Source: Szabonella alba
GTDB taxonomy: Bacteria; Pseudomonadota; Alphaproteobacteria; Rhodobacterales; Rhodobacteraceae
Assembly (NCBI RefSeq): GCF_016765775.1
Contig: NZ_JAESVN010000004.1
Coordinates: 310,001-374,000 of the forward strand
Direction of reading: 5' to 3'
Length of the DNA: 64,000 bases
The notes beneath the pieces are model-generated. The model was not told the DNA's origin. It made no database searches and was given only the letters and a program-made list of their open reading frames with translations. This document shows, in pieces, positions 9,665 through 19,006 of the stretch (the first letter of the stretch is position 1; every line of letters begins with the position of its first letter). The position numbers and the translations under genes are program-made.

Positions 9665-11332
9665 TTAAACGACGATGGTCTTGGGACGGCGGCGTTCATA
9701 CCACGTCACGACAAGCAGGCGGGTCACGAAAATGGCCGTGAAGACCGAGGTCAGAATGCCGATGCCCAGTGTCACCGCAAAGCCGCGCACCGGTCCCGAA
9801 CCCACCATGAACAGGATCGTGGCGGTGATGAAGGTGGTGATATTGGCGTCGATGATCGCCGAAAGCGCCTTTTCATAGCCCAGTTCGATCGCCCGGGCCG
9901 GACCGCGCGCGGTCTTCAGCTCCTCGCGGATCCGTTCGAACACTAGCACATTGGCATCCACCGCCATGCCGATGGTCAGCACGATCCCGGCAATCCCCGG
10001 CAGGGTCAATGTGGCACCAATGGCCGACAGCGTGCCGAAGATCAGCGCCACGTTGAAGCCAAGCGCCACCGTCGCCAGCACCCCGAACCAGCCATAGCAG
10101 GCGATCATGAAGACCAGCACCGACGCCATCGCGACCAGCGCCGCGATGCGGCCCGCCTCGATACTGTCCTGCCCCAGCTCGGGGCCGACGGTGCGTTCTT
10201 CAAGAAAGGTCATCTCCGCAGGCAAGGCACCCGCCCGCAGCAGCACCGCCAGTTCGGTCGATTCGTCCACCGAGAACCGCCCGGTGATGATGCCGGATCC
10301 GCCTGCGATATGGCTCTGGATCACGGGGGCAGAGATCACCTCGTCATCCAGCACGATGGCAAATGGGCTGCCGATATTCATCGCGGTGTAATCGCCGAAT
10401 TTCCGCGCGCCCGACGGATTGAAGCGGAAACTCACTGCGGGGCGGTTGTTCTGGTCAAAGGCGGGCTGCGCATCGACCAGTTCCTCACCGGTGACGACCG
10501 GCGCCTGTTCGACGATATAGAACCGCCCCGGTTCATCCATCGAGGGCAGTAGCAGGTTGCGCGCCCCCGGATCGGCCCCGGCATCGGAACCCGAGCCGAT
10601 AACCGGATGGAAGGTCAGTTTCGCGGTCGTGCCGATCAGCGCCTTCAACTCACCAGCCGACCCGATGCCCGGAACCTGAATCAGGATGCGGTCGGCGCCC
10701 TGACGCTGGATCGTGGGTTCGCGTGTGCCGACCTCATCGACGCGGCGGCGGATGATCTCAAGGCTTTGCTGGATCGTGCGGTCATCGGTCGCCTCACGTT
10801 CCGCTTCGGAAAGCTGCACGACGATCTCATCGCCCTCGGCGGTGACCTCGATATCGTTCTGCCCCATGCCGGTCAGGGTAACGACCGGCTGCGCCAGCTG
10901 GCGCACCTGTTCCAGCGCGACCGCCATGCCATCAGGGTTCGAGACAGCAACCCGCAGCACGCCCGGCACACTGGGCTGGCGGCGGACATTGCCGACCTGA
11001 TCGCGCACATCGCGCAGCGTGTCGCGGACCTCGGGCCACATGCCGTCGATGCGCGCCGCATAGACATCGGCGACCTGCACCTCGGCCAGCAGATGCGCCC
11101 CGCCCCGCAGGTCCAGCCCCAGATTGAGCAGCGAGGTGGGCATCCATTCGGGCCAGGCGTCAATCGCCGCCTGCTGTTCCGCTGTTGCGACCCCGCCCGC
11201 CATCTCGACGGCGGCTCTGGCGTCATTATGTCCTTCCACACGGGAATAGAACAGGTTGGGCAGCGTCAGCATGACCCCAAGCGCACAGAGCGACAGGATC
11301 AGCACACGCTTCCAGAGCGGGATCTGCAACAT
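9665..11332 (-). CDS. secD: Protein translocase subunit SecD
   Basis: The protein has 555 residues. TM1 (VLILSLCALGVMLTLPNLFY) is followed by the large periplasmic P1 domain, which carries LLNLGLDLRGGAHLLAEV near its start and IIRRRVDEVGTREPTIQRQG in the middle, here quoted in part (RRRVDEVGTREP). Five further helices hold the proton-relay motif VDANVLVFERIREEL. The partner SecF is encoded immediately downstream and YajC upstream, so the whole ancillary Sec complex is made from one transcript. Length is shorter than E. coli SecD (615) and typical of alphaproteobacteria. Confidence 0.97.
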   Translation of the reverse strand: MLQIPLWKRVLILSLCALGVMLTLPNLFYSRVEGHNDARAAVEMAGGVATAEQQAAIDAWPEWMPTSLLNLGLDLRGGAHLLAEVQVADVYAARIDGMWPEVRDTLRDVRDQVGNVRRQPSVPGVLRVAVSNPDGMAVALEQVRQLAQPVVTLTGMGQNDIEVTAEGDEIVVQLSEAEREATDDRTIQQSLEIIRRRVDEVGTREPTIQRQGADRILIQVPGIGSAGELKALIGTTAKLTFHPVIGSGSDAGADPGARNLLLPSMDEPGRFYIVEQAPVVTGEELVDAQPAFDQNNRPAVSFRFNPSGARKFGDYTAMNIGSPFAIVLDDEVISAPVIQSHIAGGSGIITGRFSVDESTELAVLLRAGALPAEMTFLEERTVGPELGQDSIEAGRIAALVAMASVLVFMIACYGWFGVLATVALGFNVALIFGTLSAIGATLTLPGIAGIVLTIGMAVDANVLVFERIREELKTARGPARAIELGYEKALSAIIDANITTFITATILFMVGSGPVRGFAVTLGIGILTSVFTAIFVTRLLVVTWYERRRPKTIVV

Positions 11333-11345
11333 CGGTATCGCTTTC

Positions 11346-11669
11346 TCAGGCCGCGGCCGGCTCGGTCTTGGACATCACCTGCACGATGGTATGACGCAGC
11401 ACCTTGACCTTGACGCCATCGCCGATCTCGACCTCAAGCATGCCGTCTTCCATGACCTTGGTGACCTTGGCGACGATGCCGCCCTGCGTCAGCACCTGAT
11501 CACCGCGGCGCAGCGCCTCGACCATGGCCTTGTGTTCCTTCAGCTTCTTCTGCTGCGGACGGATCAGCAGGAAATACATGATCGCAAAGATCAGGATCAG
11601 CGGCACGAAAGAGGTGAAGGCGGCGGCGCCGCCACCGGCGGCCTGAGCGTATGCGGGCGTTACGAACAT
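11346..11669 (-). CDS. yajC: Preprotein translocase subunit YajC
   Basis: The protein has 107 residues: a short N-terminal segment (MFVTPAYAQAAGGG), one transmembrane helix (FVPLILIFAIMYFLLIRPQQK, partly quoted as LILIFAIMYFLLIRPQQ) and a small cytosolic domain with GDQVLTQGGIVAKV. The LLIRPQQKK end of the helix is diagnostic. YajC joins SecDF in the inner membrane. It is the first gene of the operon, so its promoter should lie in 11670-11824. Confidence 0.95.
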   Translation of the reverse strand: MFVTPAYAQAAGGGAAAFTSFVPLILIFAIMYFLLIRPQQKKLKEHKAMVEALRRGDQVLTQGGIVAKVTKVMEDGMLEVEIGDGVKVKVLRHTIVQVMSKTEPAAA

Positions 11670-11824
11670 GCGTTAGAACTCCTGATCGGCGGGGTTTTCC
11701 CCCGGTTTTTGTCGCGCGGCACCCTAGCCGCGCGCGGGTCCGGGCGCAAGCGGTCGGGGCAAGGGTCTGACCGGCATATAGGACGTCCCGGCGCGCTGCG
11801 ACAGCCCTTGTGGCCCGGGCGCGA

Positions 11825-11853
11825 CCGATTGCCCCGGAATTCCGGGCAATCGG
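11825..11853. repeat. 29-bp near-perfect palindrome
   Basis: The arms ccgattgccccggaa (11825-11839) and ttccgggcaatcgg (11840-11853) are reverse complements except for one extra C, with no loop. It lies 44 bases past the PIN gene stop and 156 bases before the yajC start, all on the minus strand. It can form a strong stem that may end the rlmI-PIN transcript, although no T tract follows; a symmetrical protein-binding site is the other reading. Confidence 0.45.
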
Positions 11854-11896
11854 GCGGGTCGACATCTGCGCCTGTGCGCGGTCCCCGGCCCCCGGA

Positions 11897-12460
11897 TCAG
11901 TCCTGCCGCATCGCTTTGGCCAACCGCGTCAGCCCCGCCCGTTTCAGCATTACGGTCAGGCCTCGCGGCACACCGTCCCGCGCCTCGGCCTCTCTTCGCA
12001 AGGTCTCCAGCGCCGCGCCCACACCTGCCGGGTCCTGCGACCAAAATTCCCACAGCAATCCATCGGGGTCGCGCCGCTCAACACCTTCGGCACGCAGGGT
12101 TCCGCGCGGAAAATCGGCGGCATTCAGCGTGACAATACAATCGGCGCTGCCTGCGATGGCGCTGGCAAGCACATGGATATCAGCCTCATCGGGCAGATGC
12201 AGGCGGGATTCGAGCCCCGGCTGGGCGGGCACGATCGCCCCCGGAAAGCGCAGTCTTGCCTGTGTCACGGCCTCCCGCGCAGCCAGACCCTGAAGCGGAC
12301 CGTGTTTCGCCCCGGCGCGGTCCCATTCACCTAGAATCCGCTCCGACCAAAGCGGGGTGAAGGCCTCGGTTTCAGCAACGGCAAACAACGCTTCACGCAT
12401 CACCGCCGGAAACAGCACGCAGGTATCGAGAACACAACGCATCAGTCGCGCCTCAGCCAT
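11897..12460 (-). CDS. PIN-domain protein (putative endoribonuclease)
   Basis: The protein has 187 residues. The PIN fold is suggested by CVLDTCVLFPAVMREAL at the N terminus (first acidic residue), LPDEADIHVLASAIAGSADCIV in the middle (quoted in part, DEADIHVLASAIAG) and TLNAADFPR (third acidic residue), which together would hold the Mg2+/Mn2+ of a ribonuclease. The ATG at 12460 overlaps the stop of the RlmI gene (ATGGCTGA), so translation is probably coupled; an ATG 18 bases further in is the alternative. Unlike a VapBC pair, no small antitoxin gene is adjacent. A role in RNA processing beside an rRNA methyltransferase is an inference. Confidence 0.7.
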   Translation of the reverse strand: MAEARLMRCVLDTCVLFPAVMREALFAVAETEAFTPLWSERILGEWDRAGAKHGPLQGLAAREAVTQARLRFPGAIVPAQPGLESRLHLPDEADIHVLASAIAGSADCIVTLNAADFPRGTLRAEGVERRDPDGLLWEFWSQDPAGVGAALETLRREAEARDGVPRGLTVMLKRAGLTRLAKAMRQD

Positions 12461-13700
12461 CCAGCCGGAAGAACAGCGCCTTGAGATAACCGCTTTCGGC
12501 CAGTTGCGGCAAAACCGGATGGTCCGGCCCCGCCTGCCCGGTATGGATCAACTGCCCGCGCCGCCCGCCCCGGCCGATCCCGCGCGCACAGGCGTTGCGG
12601 AACGCGGTCAGATCGGCGGCATGGGAACAGGAGCACAAGACGATATAGCCCCCCGGTGCCACCAGAGGTGCGGCCAGACGCGCGATGCGTTCATAGGCGC
12701 GCAGCCCCGCCTCAAGCGCGGGTTTTGCGGGGGCGAAGGCAGGCGGATCGCAGATCACCAGATCGAAGCGCGCGCCCTCTTGTCCCAGATCCTCCAGCAC
12801 GGCAAAGGCATCGCCCTGCCGGGTTGCAAAGGCCGCGTCCATCCCGGCCGCCTTTGCCCCCGCGTCGGCCAGTGCAAGCGCCGGGGCTGACCCGTCGATC
12901 GCCAGCGCAGAAGTGGCGCCGCCCGCCAGACAGGCCAGCGCGAAGCCGCCGACATGGGAAAACACATCCAGCACCCGCCCGCCCCGGGCCAATGACGCGG
13001 CAAAGGCATGGTTCGGGCGCTGATCGTAGAACAGCCCGGTTTTCTGCCCGCCCAGCAGATCGGCCATATAGACCGCGCCATTCATCGGCACCGGTACCGG
13101 GGCCTCCAGCGCCCCCAGCAGCAGCGCGCTTTCCTCGGGCAGGCCTTCAAGCCCCCGCGACCGGCCCGATCCGTTTTTCAGGATCACCGTCACTCCGGTC
13201 ACATCGGCCAGCGCCTCCGCCAGCAGGTCCAGATGCGCCTCGGCCCATGCGGCATTGGGCTGGATCACCGCCGCATCGCCGAACCGGTCGATCACCACGC
13301 CGGGCAATCCATCGGCCTCGGCATGGATCAGCCGGTAGAATGGCGCGTCATAGAGCCTTGTGCGATGGTCCTGCGCCCGGGCAATCCGGGCGGCAAACCA
13401 GCCCTTGTCGATCACCGCCCCGGGGTCACGGTCCAGCATCCGCGCGATGATGCGCGATGCGGTATTGACGGTGACAAGCCCCAGCGGGCGGCGGTCAGCA
13501 TCCTCAAGCACGGCCAGCGCGCCGGGGGCCAGTGCTTGCGTGCGCCGGTCGGTGACCAGTTCATCGGCATAGACCCAAGGGAAGCCATGGCGGATCGCCC
13601 GGGCCTCGGCCTTGGGCCGCAGGCGGACGACCGGCAGTTGGCCGGGTTCAGGGGGGGCGAGTTGGGCGGGCGCGCTGTGCGGATCATCGGGGCGGGTCAT
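12453..13700 (-). CDS. rlmI: RlmI-type 23S rRNA (cytosine-C5) methyltransferase
   Basis: The protein has 415 residues. An N-terminal PUA domain at about 20-100 (VVRLRPKAEARAIRHGFPWVY) is followed by a linker and a Rossmann-fold SAM-dependent methyltransferase domain. SAM-binding motif I reads RVLDVFSHVGGFALACL, and motif IV reads LVICDPPAFAPAK with the catalytic Asp-Pro-Pro; a Cys near the end (YIVLCSCSHAAD) fits the nucleophile of C5 methyltransferases. E. coli RlmI modifies C1962 of 23S rRNA; the same site is likely but not provable here. It is first in a two-gene unit with the PIN protein. Confidence 0.85.
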   Translation of the reverse strand: MTRPDDPHSAPAQLAPPEPGQLPVVRLRPKAEARAIRHGFPWVYADELVTDRRTQALAPGALAVLEDADRRPLGLVTVNTASRIIARMLDRDPGAVIDKGWFAARIARAQDHRTRLYDAPFYRLIHAEADGLPGVVIDRFGDAAVIQPNAAWAEAHLDLLAEALADVTGVTVILKNGSGRSRGLEGLPEESALLLGALEAPVPVPMNGAVYMADLLGGQKTGLFYDQRPNHAFAASLARGGRVLDVFSHVGGFALACLAGGATSALAIDGSAPALALADAGAKAAGMDAAFATRQGDAFAVLEDLGQEGARFDLVICDPPAFAPAKPALEAGLRAYERIARLAAPLVAPGGYIVLCSCSHAADLTAFRNACARGIGRGGRRGQLIHTGQAGPDHPVLPQLAESGYLKALFFRLDG

Positions 13701-13798
13701 GCGCCCCCCATAGCGCGTTCACGCCGCGCCGGAAAGGGCTGCCGATGCCCCGGCACGGCGGTTCCATCCCCGGTCAGCAGCCCCGACCCGTCAGCCGG

Positions 13799-14509
13799 TC
13801 AATAGGGGATCGGGGACTGTTCCATCACCCGTGCGGGCGTCAGCGCGATGGCGGTCGCGGCACGGCCGACCGGGGCCTCTTCCTCGGTCACGCGCGACAG
13901 TTCCTGCCGGATTGACGCGCGCAGCCGCTCGACGATCACAACCCGCTGCGTGCGCCCGGCCTGATCCTCGGCAATCGCACGGCTGCCGCCCGAGGCTTTG
14001 ACATCAGCCACGATCAGACGCGGCCCGTCGATCACCGCCCCGCTGGCGGCATCGCGCAGCGTCAGCCTGTAGCGGATCGCATGGACGCCGCCGAAGGTAT
14101 AGCGCGTCTTTTCGGTCAGGCTGTGAAAGCGCGTGACCTCGGCATCAACGATCACCGCCGGGCCCGATTTCATATGGCCCGTGCCCAGGCCGAAGGCTTC
14201 GGCAAAGATCGCGCGCACCTGTTGATGCCGGTCGCCGCGCGGCTCACCGCGCCAGACGATATCGGCCATCGGATAATACATGTTCGCCTCAGAGACGCGC
14301 AGGTCGTCGGGCACCGTCACATTGATCTCGCGCACATCATATTGCGGCGCAAGGATCACCCGGCGGTCCGGGGCGCGGTCCAGATAGGCAATTTCGGATG
14401 TGTTGAGCGCCGTCGCCGCAGGCAGGTTGCGGGATGCGACATCGCCCGGGCCACAGGCCCCCAGCAGCGATAAAAGCCCGAAGGCAGCAAGTATTCTGGT
14501 GCAGGTCAT
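13799..14509 (-). CDS. Predicted lipoprotein of unknown function (DUF6778-like)
   Basis: The protein has 236 residues. A signal peptide ends in the lipobox LLGAC, with Cys19 as the predicted lipidated residue; the next residue is Gly, so outer-membrane sorting is possible. The mature part has the conserved-looking stretch [25 protein letters not shown] (partly quoted as [16 protein letters not shown]) and [18 protein letters not shown]. An open frame continues 45 codons upstream, but AAGGA before the ATG at 14509 and the signal peptide fix this start. It resembles a Rhodobacterales lipoprotein family without known role. It is 98 bases upstream of rlmI on the same strand and may share its transcript. 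Confidence 0.7.
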   Translation of the reverse strand: MTCTRILAAFGLLSLLGACGPGDVASRNLPAATALNTSEIAYLDRAPDRRVILAPQYDVREINVTVPDDLRVSEANMYYPMADIVWRGEPRGDRHQQVRAIFAEAFGLGTGHMKSGPAVIVDAEVTRFHSLTEKTRYTFGGVHAIRYRLTLRDAASGAVIDGPRLIVADVKASGGSRAIAEDQAGRTQRVVIVERLRASIRQELSRVTEEEAPVGRAATAIALTPARVMEQSPIPY

Positions 14510-14736
14510 TTGCGGTCCTTCCGTTGCGTTCTGCCCCGTGGTCACCGCAGGGAGTGTCACCCGAATGCGGCCGAAATCGGGAAACAAAGGGCCATTTTCG
14601 TCAGATTGCTTCCAGAACGGCAACAATCGTTGCTCCGGAACCACAAAAATCCTTCGTCAGGCTACGATCAACCCCCGGCAGAATACCGCCATCCGCCATT
14701 CGCCTTTTCCCCAACCCCTCCCCAGCCCCTTTTCTT

Positions 14737-14763
14737 TTGCGCTCGTTAGCGCTAACATATATG
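14737..14763 (+). promoter_or_regulatory. edd-eda promoter with a 12-bp palindromic operator
   Basis: A perfect palindrome gttagcgctaac (14745-14756), with the central CG step typical of LacI/GalR-family operators, lies between a possible -35 (ttgcgc, 14737-14742) and -10 (tatatg, 14758-14763). Repressor binding there would block RNA polymerase. The rest of the 325-bp space between the lipoprotein gene and edd (14510-14834) holds no gene that I can support. Confidence 0.5.
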
Positions 14764-14834
14764 GGATCCAGCCGCCTCCGCCCCATGGGCGCTGTGCGGC
14801 ATGCCGAATGAACGCCGCCGGAAGGAGCCAAGGG

Positions 14835-16640
14835 ATGACCCTCAACGCCACCATCGCCCGTGTGACCGACCGTATCCGCGCCCGGTCCGAGGACAGCCGG
14901 GGCCGCTATCTTGACCGGATGGCGCAGGCAGTCGCCAAGGGCCCGATGCGCGCGCATCTGAGCTGTGGAAATCAGGCCCATGCCTATGCCGCGACTGGCC
15001 CCGACAAGGACCGGCTGTCTGAGGCGCGCCAGCCCAATATCGGGATCGTGACCGCCTATAACGACATGCTGTCGGCGCATCAGCCGTTCGAGAGCTATCC
15101 CGACCTGATCCGCAAGGCCGCACGCACCGCCGGGGCCACGGCGCAGGTCGCGGGCGGGGTTCCCGCGATGTGCGATGGCGTGACGCAGGGCCAGCCGGGG
15201 ATGGAGCTGTCGCTGTTTTCCCGGGATGTGATCGCCATGGCCGCCGGCATCGCGCTTAGCCATAACTGTTTCGATGCCGCGCTTTACCTTGGCGTCTGCG
15301 ACAAGATCGTGCCGGGGCTGGTGATTGCGGCGGCCACCTTCGGCCATGTCCCGGCATTGTTCGTGCCCGCGGGGCCGATGATCTCGGGCATGCCCAATGA
15401 CGAGAAATCCGCCGTGCGCAACGCCTTTGCCAAGGGCGAGGTCGGGCGCGAGGCGCTGATGGCGGCCGAAATGGCGTCTTATCACGGGCCGGGCACCTGC
15501 ACCTTTTACGGCACCGCGAATACCAACCAGATGCTGATGGAATTCATGGGCCTGCATCTGCCGGGCACCAGTTTCGTCAATCCCGGCACCGATCTGCGCG
15601 CGGCGCTGACTGCGGCGGCAGTGGGACGCGCGGCCCGGATCACGGCCCTTGGCAATGAATTCCGGCCCGCCGGTGAAGTGCTGGATGAACGCGCCTTCGT
15701 CAATGGCATGGTCGGGCTGATGGCGACGGGCGGATCGACCAATCTTGTACTGCATCTGCCCGCGATGGCGCGCGCGGCGGGGGTGATCCTTGATCTTGAG
15801 GATTTCGCCGATATTTCCGATGCCGTGCCGCTGATGGCCAAGGTCTACCCGAACGGGCTGGCCGATGTGAACCATTTCCACGCTGCGGGTGGCCTGCAAT
15901 TCCTGATCGGGGAATTGCTCGATGCCGGACTTCTGCACCCCGATGCGAAAACCGTGATGGGCGAGGGTCTGGCCCCCTATCGGCGGGAACCGAAGCTGAA
16001 GGATGGTGCGCTGATCTGGGAGGACGGGCCGGGCACCACCCACAATGACCGCATCCTGCGCCCCGCCGCCGATCCGTTCCAGAAGGTCGGCGGACTGAAA
16101 CAGCTTTCTGGCAATCTGGGGCGCGGGGTCATCAAAGTGTCCGCCGTCGCCCCCGAACGCCATGTGATCGAGGCCCCGGCCCGCATCTTCCACGACCAAG
16201 AGGCGGTGAAGGCCGCCTTCCGCGCGGGCGAAATCACCACGGATACGGTGGTTGTTGTCCGCTTTCAGGGCCCGCGCGCCAACGGGATGCCGGAACTGCA
16301 TTCGCTGACACCGCTGCTGTCGGTCTTGCAGGACCGGGGGCTGAAGGTCGCACTGGTGACCGATGGCCGCATGTCGGGCGCATCCGGCAAGGTGCCCGCC
16401 GCGATCCATATCTCACCCGAAGCGGCCTGCGACGGCCCGCTGGCGCGGCTTCGCGACGGCGATATCGTCCGGCTGGACGCGGTCGCAGGCGTGATTGAAG
16501 TGCTCGGCGTCGATCTGGACAGCCGCACCCCGGTCACCGCCGATCTGTCAGGCAATCAATATGGCATCGGGCGGGAACTTTTCGCACCGTTCCGCCGGGG
16601 CGTCGGCCCCTCGACCGAAGGGGCGGCGATCTTCGGCTGA
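14835..16640 (+). CDS. edd: Phosphogluconate dehydratase
   Basis: The protein has 601 residues and converts 6-phosphogluconate to 2-keto-3-deoxy-6-phosphogluconate, the first step of the Entner-Doudoroff pathway. It belongs to the IlvD/Edd Fe-S dehydratases: cluster cysteines are seen in [29 protein letters not shown] (quoted in part, [10 protein letters not shown]) and [23 protein letters not shown] and [20 protein letters not shown] (in part, [10 protein letters not shown]) are Edd-typical. The ATG at 14835 follows GAAGGAG at a 7-base spacing; the open frame upstream is chance. eda follows after 91 bases, and the palindromic operator upstream points to sugar-acid control. Confidence 0.96.
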   Translation: MTLNATIARVTDRIRARSEDSRGRYLDRMAQAVAKGPMRAHLSCGNQAHAYAATGPDKDRLSEARQPNIGIVTAYNDMLSAHQPFESYPDLIRKAARTAGATAQVAGGVPAMCDGVTQGQPGMELSLFSRDVIAMAAGIALSHNCFDAALYLGVCDKIVPGLVIAAATFGHVPALFVPAGPMISGMPNDEKSAVRNAFAKGEVGREALMAAEMASYHGPGTCTFYGTANTNQMLMEFMGLHLPGTSFVNPGTDLRAALTAAAVGRAARITALGNEFRPAGEVLDERAFVNGMVGLMATGGSTNLVLHLPAMARAAGVILDLEDFADISDAVPLMAKVYPNGLADVNHFHAAGGLQFLIGELLDAGLLHPDAKTVMGEGLAPYRREPKLKDGALIWEDGPGTTHNDRILRPAADPFQKVGGLKQLSGNLGRGVIKVSAVAPERHVIEAPARIFHDQEAVKAAFRAGEITTDTVVVVRFQGPRANGMPELHSLTPLLSVLQDRGLKVALVTDGRMSGASGKVPAAIHISPEAACDGPLARLRDGDIVRLDAVAGVIEVLGVDLDSRTPVTADLSGNQYGIGRELFAPFRRGVGPSTEGAAIFG

Positions 16641-16731
16641 CGGGCTTGCCGCCCGGGGGGGCCGAGGCTAAACCCGGACCTGTCCTGCTTACCCGATCTT
16701 CCCCGCCCTGTCCCAACCCGAGAGATCCGCC

Positions 16732-17373
16732 ATGACCCCTGCCGAACAATCCGCCCGCGCCGCCGAGATCTGCCGCCTTGCCCCCGTTATCCCCGTTCTG
16801 GTGATCGAGGATGTGGCCAGTGCCGCCGCCCTCGCCCGCGCGCTGGTCGCGGGCGGCCTGCCCGCGCTGGAGGTGACGCTACGCACGCCCGCCGCTCTGG
16901 ATGCGATCCGCGCCATGGCCGAGGTGCCGGGCGGGGTTGTGGGGGCGGGCACGCTGCTGACCCCCGCCGATGTGAAGGCCGCCAAGGCGGCAGGCGCGCA
17001 GTTCGGCGTTTCCCCCGGTGCGACCGAGCGTCTGCTCGAGGCCTGCGCCGAGGCGGAGCTGCCGTTGCTGCCCGGGGCCGCCACCGCGACCGAGGTGATG
17101 GCCTTGCTGGAAAAGGGCTATACGGTGCAGAAATTCTTTCCGGCCGAGGCCTCGGGCGGGGCGCCTGCGCTGAAATCCATCGGCGCGCCGATCCCGCAGG
17201 TTGGCTTTTGCCCCACCGGCGGTGTCAGCCTTAAGAATGCAGGCGATTATCTGGGTCTGTCCAACGTGCTTTGCGTCGGTGGCAGCTGGGTTGCCCCGGC
17301 TGGACTGGTGGCCGCAGGCGACTGGGCTGGGATCGAGAAACTGGCCGCCGAGGCCGCAGCCCTGCCGCGCTGA
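16732..17373 (+). CDS. eda: KDPG aldolase (2-keto-3-deoxy-6-phosphogluconate aldolase)
   Basis: The protein has 213 residues, a single TIM barrel. Catalytic residues are Glu47 in LEVTLRTP and the Schiff-base Lys134 in VQKFFPAE, matching E. coli Glu45 and Lys133; the phosphate site appears as FCPTGGVS. It splits KDPG into pyruvate and glyceraldehyde 3-phosphate and so completes the Entner-Doudoroff route begun by the neighbouring edd. Trimeric and cytosolic in known members. It ends 13 bases before a convergent gene, with no visible terminator between. Confidence 0.96.
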   Translation: MTPAEQSARAAEICRLAPVIPVLVIEDVASAAALARALVAGGLPALEVTLRTPAALDAIRAMAEVPGGVVGAGTLLTPADVKAAKAAGAQFGVSPGATERLLEACAEAELPLLPGAATATEVMALLEKGYTVQKFFPAEASGGAPALKSIGAPIPQVGFCPTGGVSLKNAGDYLGLSNVLCVGGSWVAPAGLVAAGDWAGIEKLAAEAAALPR

Positions 17374-17386
17374 CCTTTCCCGCTGA

Positions 17387-19006
17387 TTACCGGGTCACGA
17401 CGTCCCCGGGGCCCGGTTGCGGTGTCTCGGCGGCAAGCCATCCTTGGTAATGAACCAGCAGGCCTTGCGTCACCGGCGCAAGGATCCTGACATCGAAGCG
17501 GAACCGCCCGTCTTCGGCATATTCCCGCGCGACCGAGACGGGCAGCAACCAGCGCGGCAAGGGAAGTGGCCCGATCCGTCCCGACAGCACCGGAAAGTGC
17601 AGCGCGCCTTCCTGCACCCTCAGCCCAAGGCGAAAGGTGAAGGGACCGAAACGCTCGGTCATACCGCCCTGCACTGACGCCAGCCGAGACCGGAAGACCC
17701 GCGTGCCAAACCGCCGTTGCCACAGCTCCCCCCGCGCGGTCACGGTCTTGGTCACCGCGACCGGCACCTGACCGGCCGCCGGAGGAAAGCCGAAAAGCCG
17801 CCCCAGAAACCGGCTCCACAGCCCTGCCCCCCGCTGCACCGAGGCCGCGCCCTGCCAATGGCTGATATCCACCGTCATATGGGTCTGGCGCACGGGGTCG
17901 GGCAGTGTGGCGAAATCACCCCCCAGAACGCCGGGAAACAGCGGCAGGGCCGGTTCGGTCAACCGCTCCACCCGGATGGCCAGATCGGCCATGGCGGCCT
18001 CGGCCTCCTCCAGCGTTACCGCCTCCAGCGCCGGCCCCGCCCCGACCGGCAGCACCCTACGGCGCAGCAGGGCGCGCGTCGCGATGGCCGGAACAAAGGG
18101 GCCGTCCCCCGCCTCGGCCAGCAGACGCCAGAAACGGCGTTCCTGCCCGGTGACGACCATCACCGACATGCCACCGCGATCCGTGCCGAAGGGCGCCAGC
18201 AGATCCGCCGCCCGCTTGAAGACCCGCAGAAGGGCCGGGGTCAGCGGCAGGCCGGTCCAGCGGCGCAGCCAAGCAAAGGCCGCCAGACCATAGCGCATGA
18301 CGGCCAGTTCCAGCCCGGCCCGGAATTGCACCGATCCGGCCCCGAAATGCACCGGAAACAGCGCAAGATCGGGCACCTCGATCTGCCAGCCCTGCCGGAT
18401 CAGGCCACCGGGCAAGCGGTAATCACGCGGCGCGGACCAGCCGCGCGCGGGCCGCCAGCGCCCGCCACGCCAGACCTGCATCGGCTGGCCTGCCTGTGAC
18501 AGGATCGAGGCCATGACCGACAGACCGCGCGGGCTGCGATTGCCGGGCAGGATGGCGATATCTATCGCCTTTGGCACCTCACCCGCACAAAGCGCGCGCA
18601 CCGCTGCCGAGGACAGGGCCGGAACCGAAGACAGGCCCGACAGCACGCAAAGCCCCGCCGCCCGCGCCTCGGGGTCAAGGACCGAAATTCCGGCACAGAA
18701 CCGCGCATTATCGGCCAGATCCAGATAATGCACCCCCGCCGCGATGGCCGCGCGCGGCAGGCGGTAAGGATCGTCGCCATAGGCATGGAAAGGACCGGCG
18801 GCATCGACCACGACCTGATATTGCGCCAGCGCGCGCAAATCCCCCTGCCGGTCCATGCGCAGAAACCGGCAGCCAAGCGCATCGGCCAGCGCCTGCGCCT
18901 GTGCCGCATCGCGCCCCGCAACCGTGACCTCATGCCCGTCGCGATGCAAAAGCCGGGCCAGACGCGCGCCGAAAACGCCATAGCCGCCCAGAACAAGCAC
19001 CTTCAT
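17387..19006 (-). CDS. Saccharopine-dehydrogenase-like NAD(P)-binding protein with C-terminal DUF4166
   Basis: The protein has 539 residues. The N-terminal Rossmann domain opens with MKVLVLGGYGVFGARLARLL and continues to DAAGPFHAYG and AGVHYLDLADNA, as in saccharopine-dehydrogenase-like proteins. The C-terminal ~180 residues look like DUF4166 (VDISHWQGAASVQRGAGLWSRFLG, quoted in part, and a final HYQGWLAAE). Its ATG overlaps the stop of the DCC protein gene (ATGA), so the two are coupled; an upstream open stretch of 50 codons is the overlap with that gene in another frame. The pairing of a DCC-family thiol protein with this fusion suggests a membrane-lipid or thiol-linked redox task, but no substrate can be named. 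Confidence 0.75.
   Translation of the reverse strand: MKVLVLGGYGVFGARLARLLHRDGHEVTVAGRDAAQAQALADALGCRFLRMDRQGDLRALAQYQVVVDAAGPFHAYGDDPYRLPRAAIAAGVHYLDLADNARFCAGISVLDPEARAAGLCVLSGLSSVPALSSAAVRALCAGEVPKAIDIAILPGNRSPRGLSVMASILSQAGQPMQVWRGGRWRPARGWSAPRDYRLPGGLIRQGWQIEVPDLALFPVHFGAGSVQFRAGLELAVMRYGLAAFAWLRRWTGLPLTPALLRVFKRAADLLAPFGTDRGGMSVMVVTGQERRFWRLLAEAGDGPFVPAIATRALLRRRVLPVGAGPALEAVTLEEAEAAMADLAIRVERLTEPALPLFPGVLGGDFATLPDPVRQTHMTVDISHWQGAASVQRGAGLWSRFLGRLFGFPPAAGQVPVAVTKTVTARGELWQRRFGTRVFRSRLASVQGGMTERFGPFTFRLGLRVQEGALHFPVLSGRIGPLPLPRWLLPVSVAREYAEDGRFRFDVRILAPVTQGLLVHYQGWLAAETPQPGPGDVVTR

Noticed and set aside
11897-12460. VapC toxin of a VapBC pair
   Set aside because: No antitoxin-like gene is adjacent; the partner is an rRNA methyltransferase, and the protein is longer than usual VapC.
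14400-14834. A 145-codon N-terminal extension of Edd
   Set aside because: It overlaps the lipoprotein gene and the promoter/operator region; the ATG at 14835 has a strong ribosome site and begins conserved sequence.
14601-16409. 602-codon minus-strand frame opposite edd
   Set aside because: Antisense shadow of the Edd gene; composition shows no protein-like pattern.
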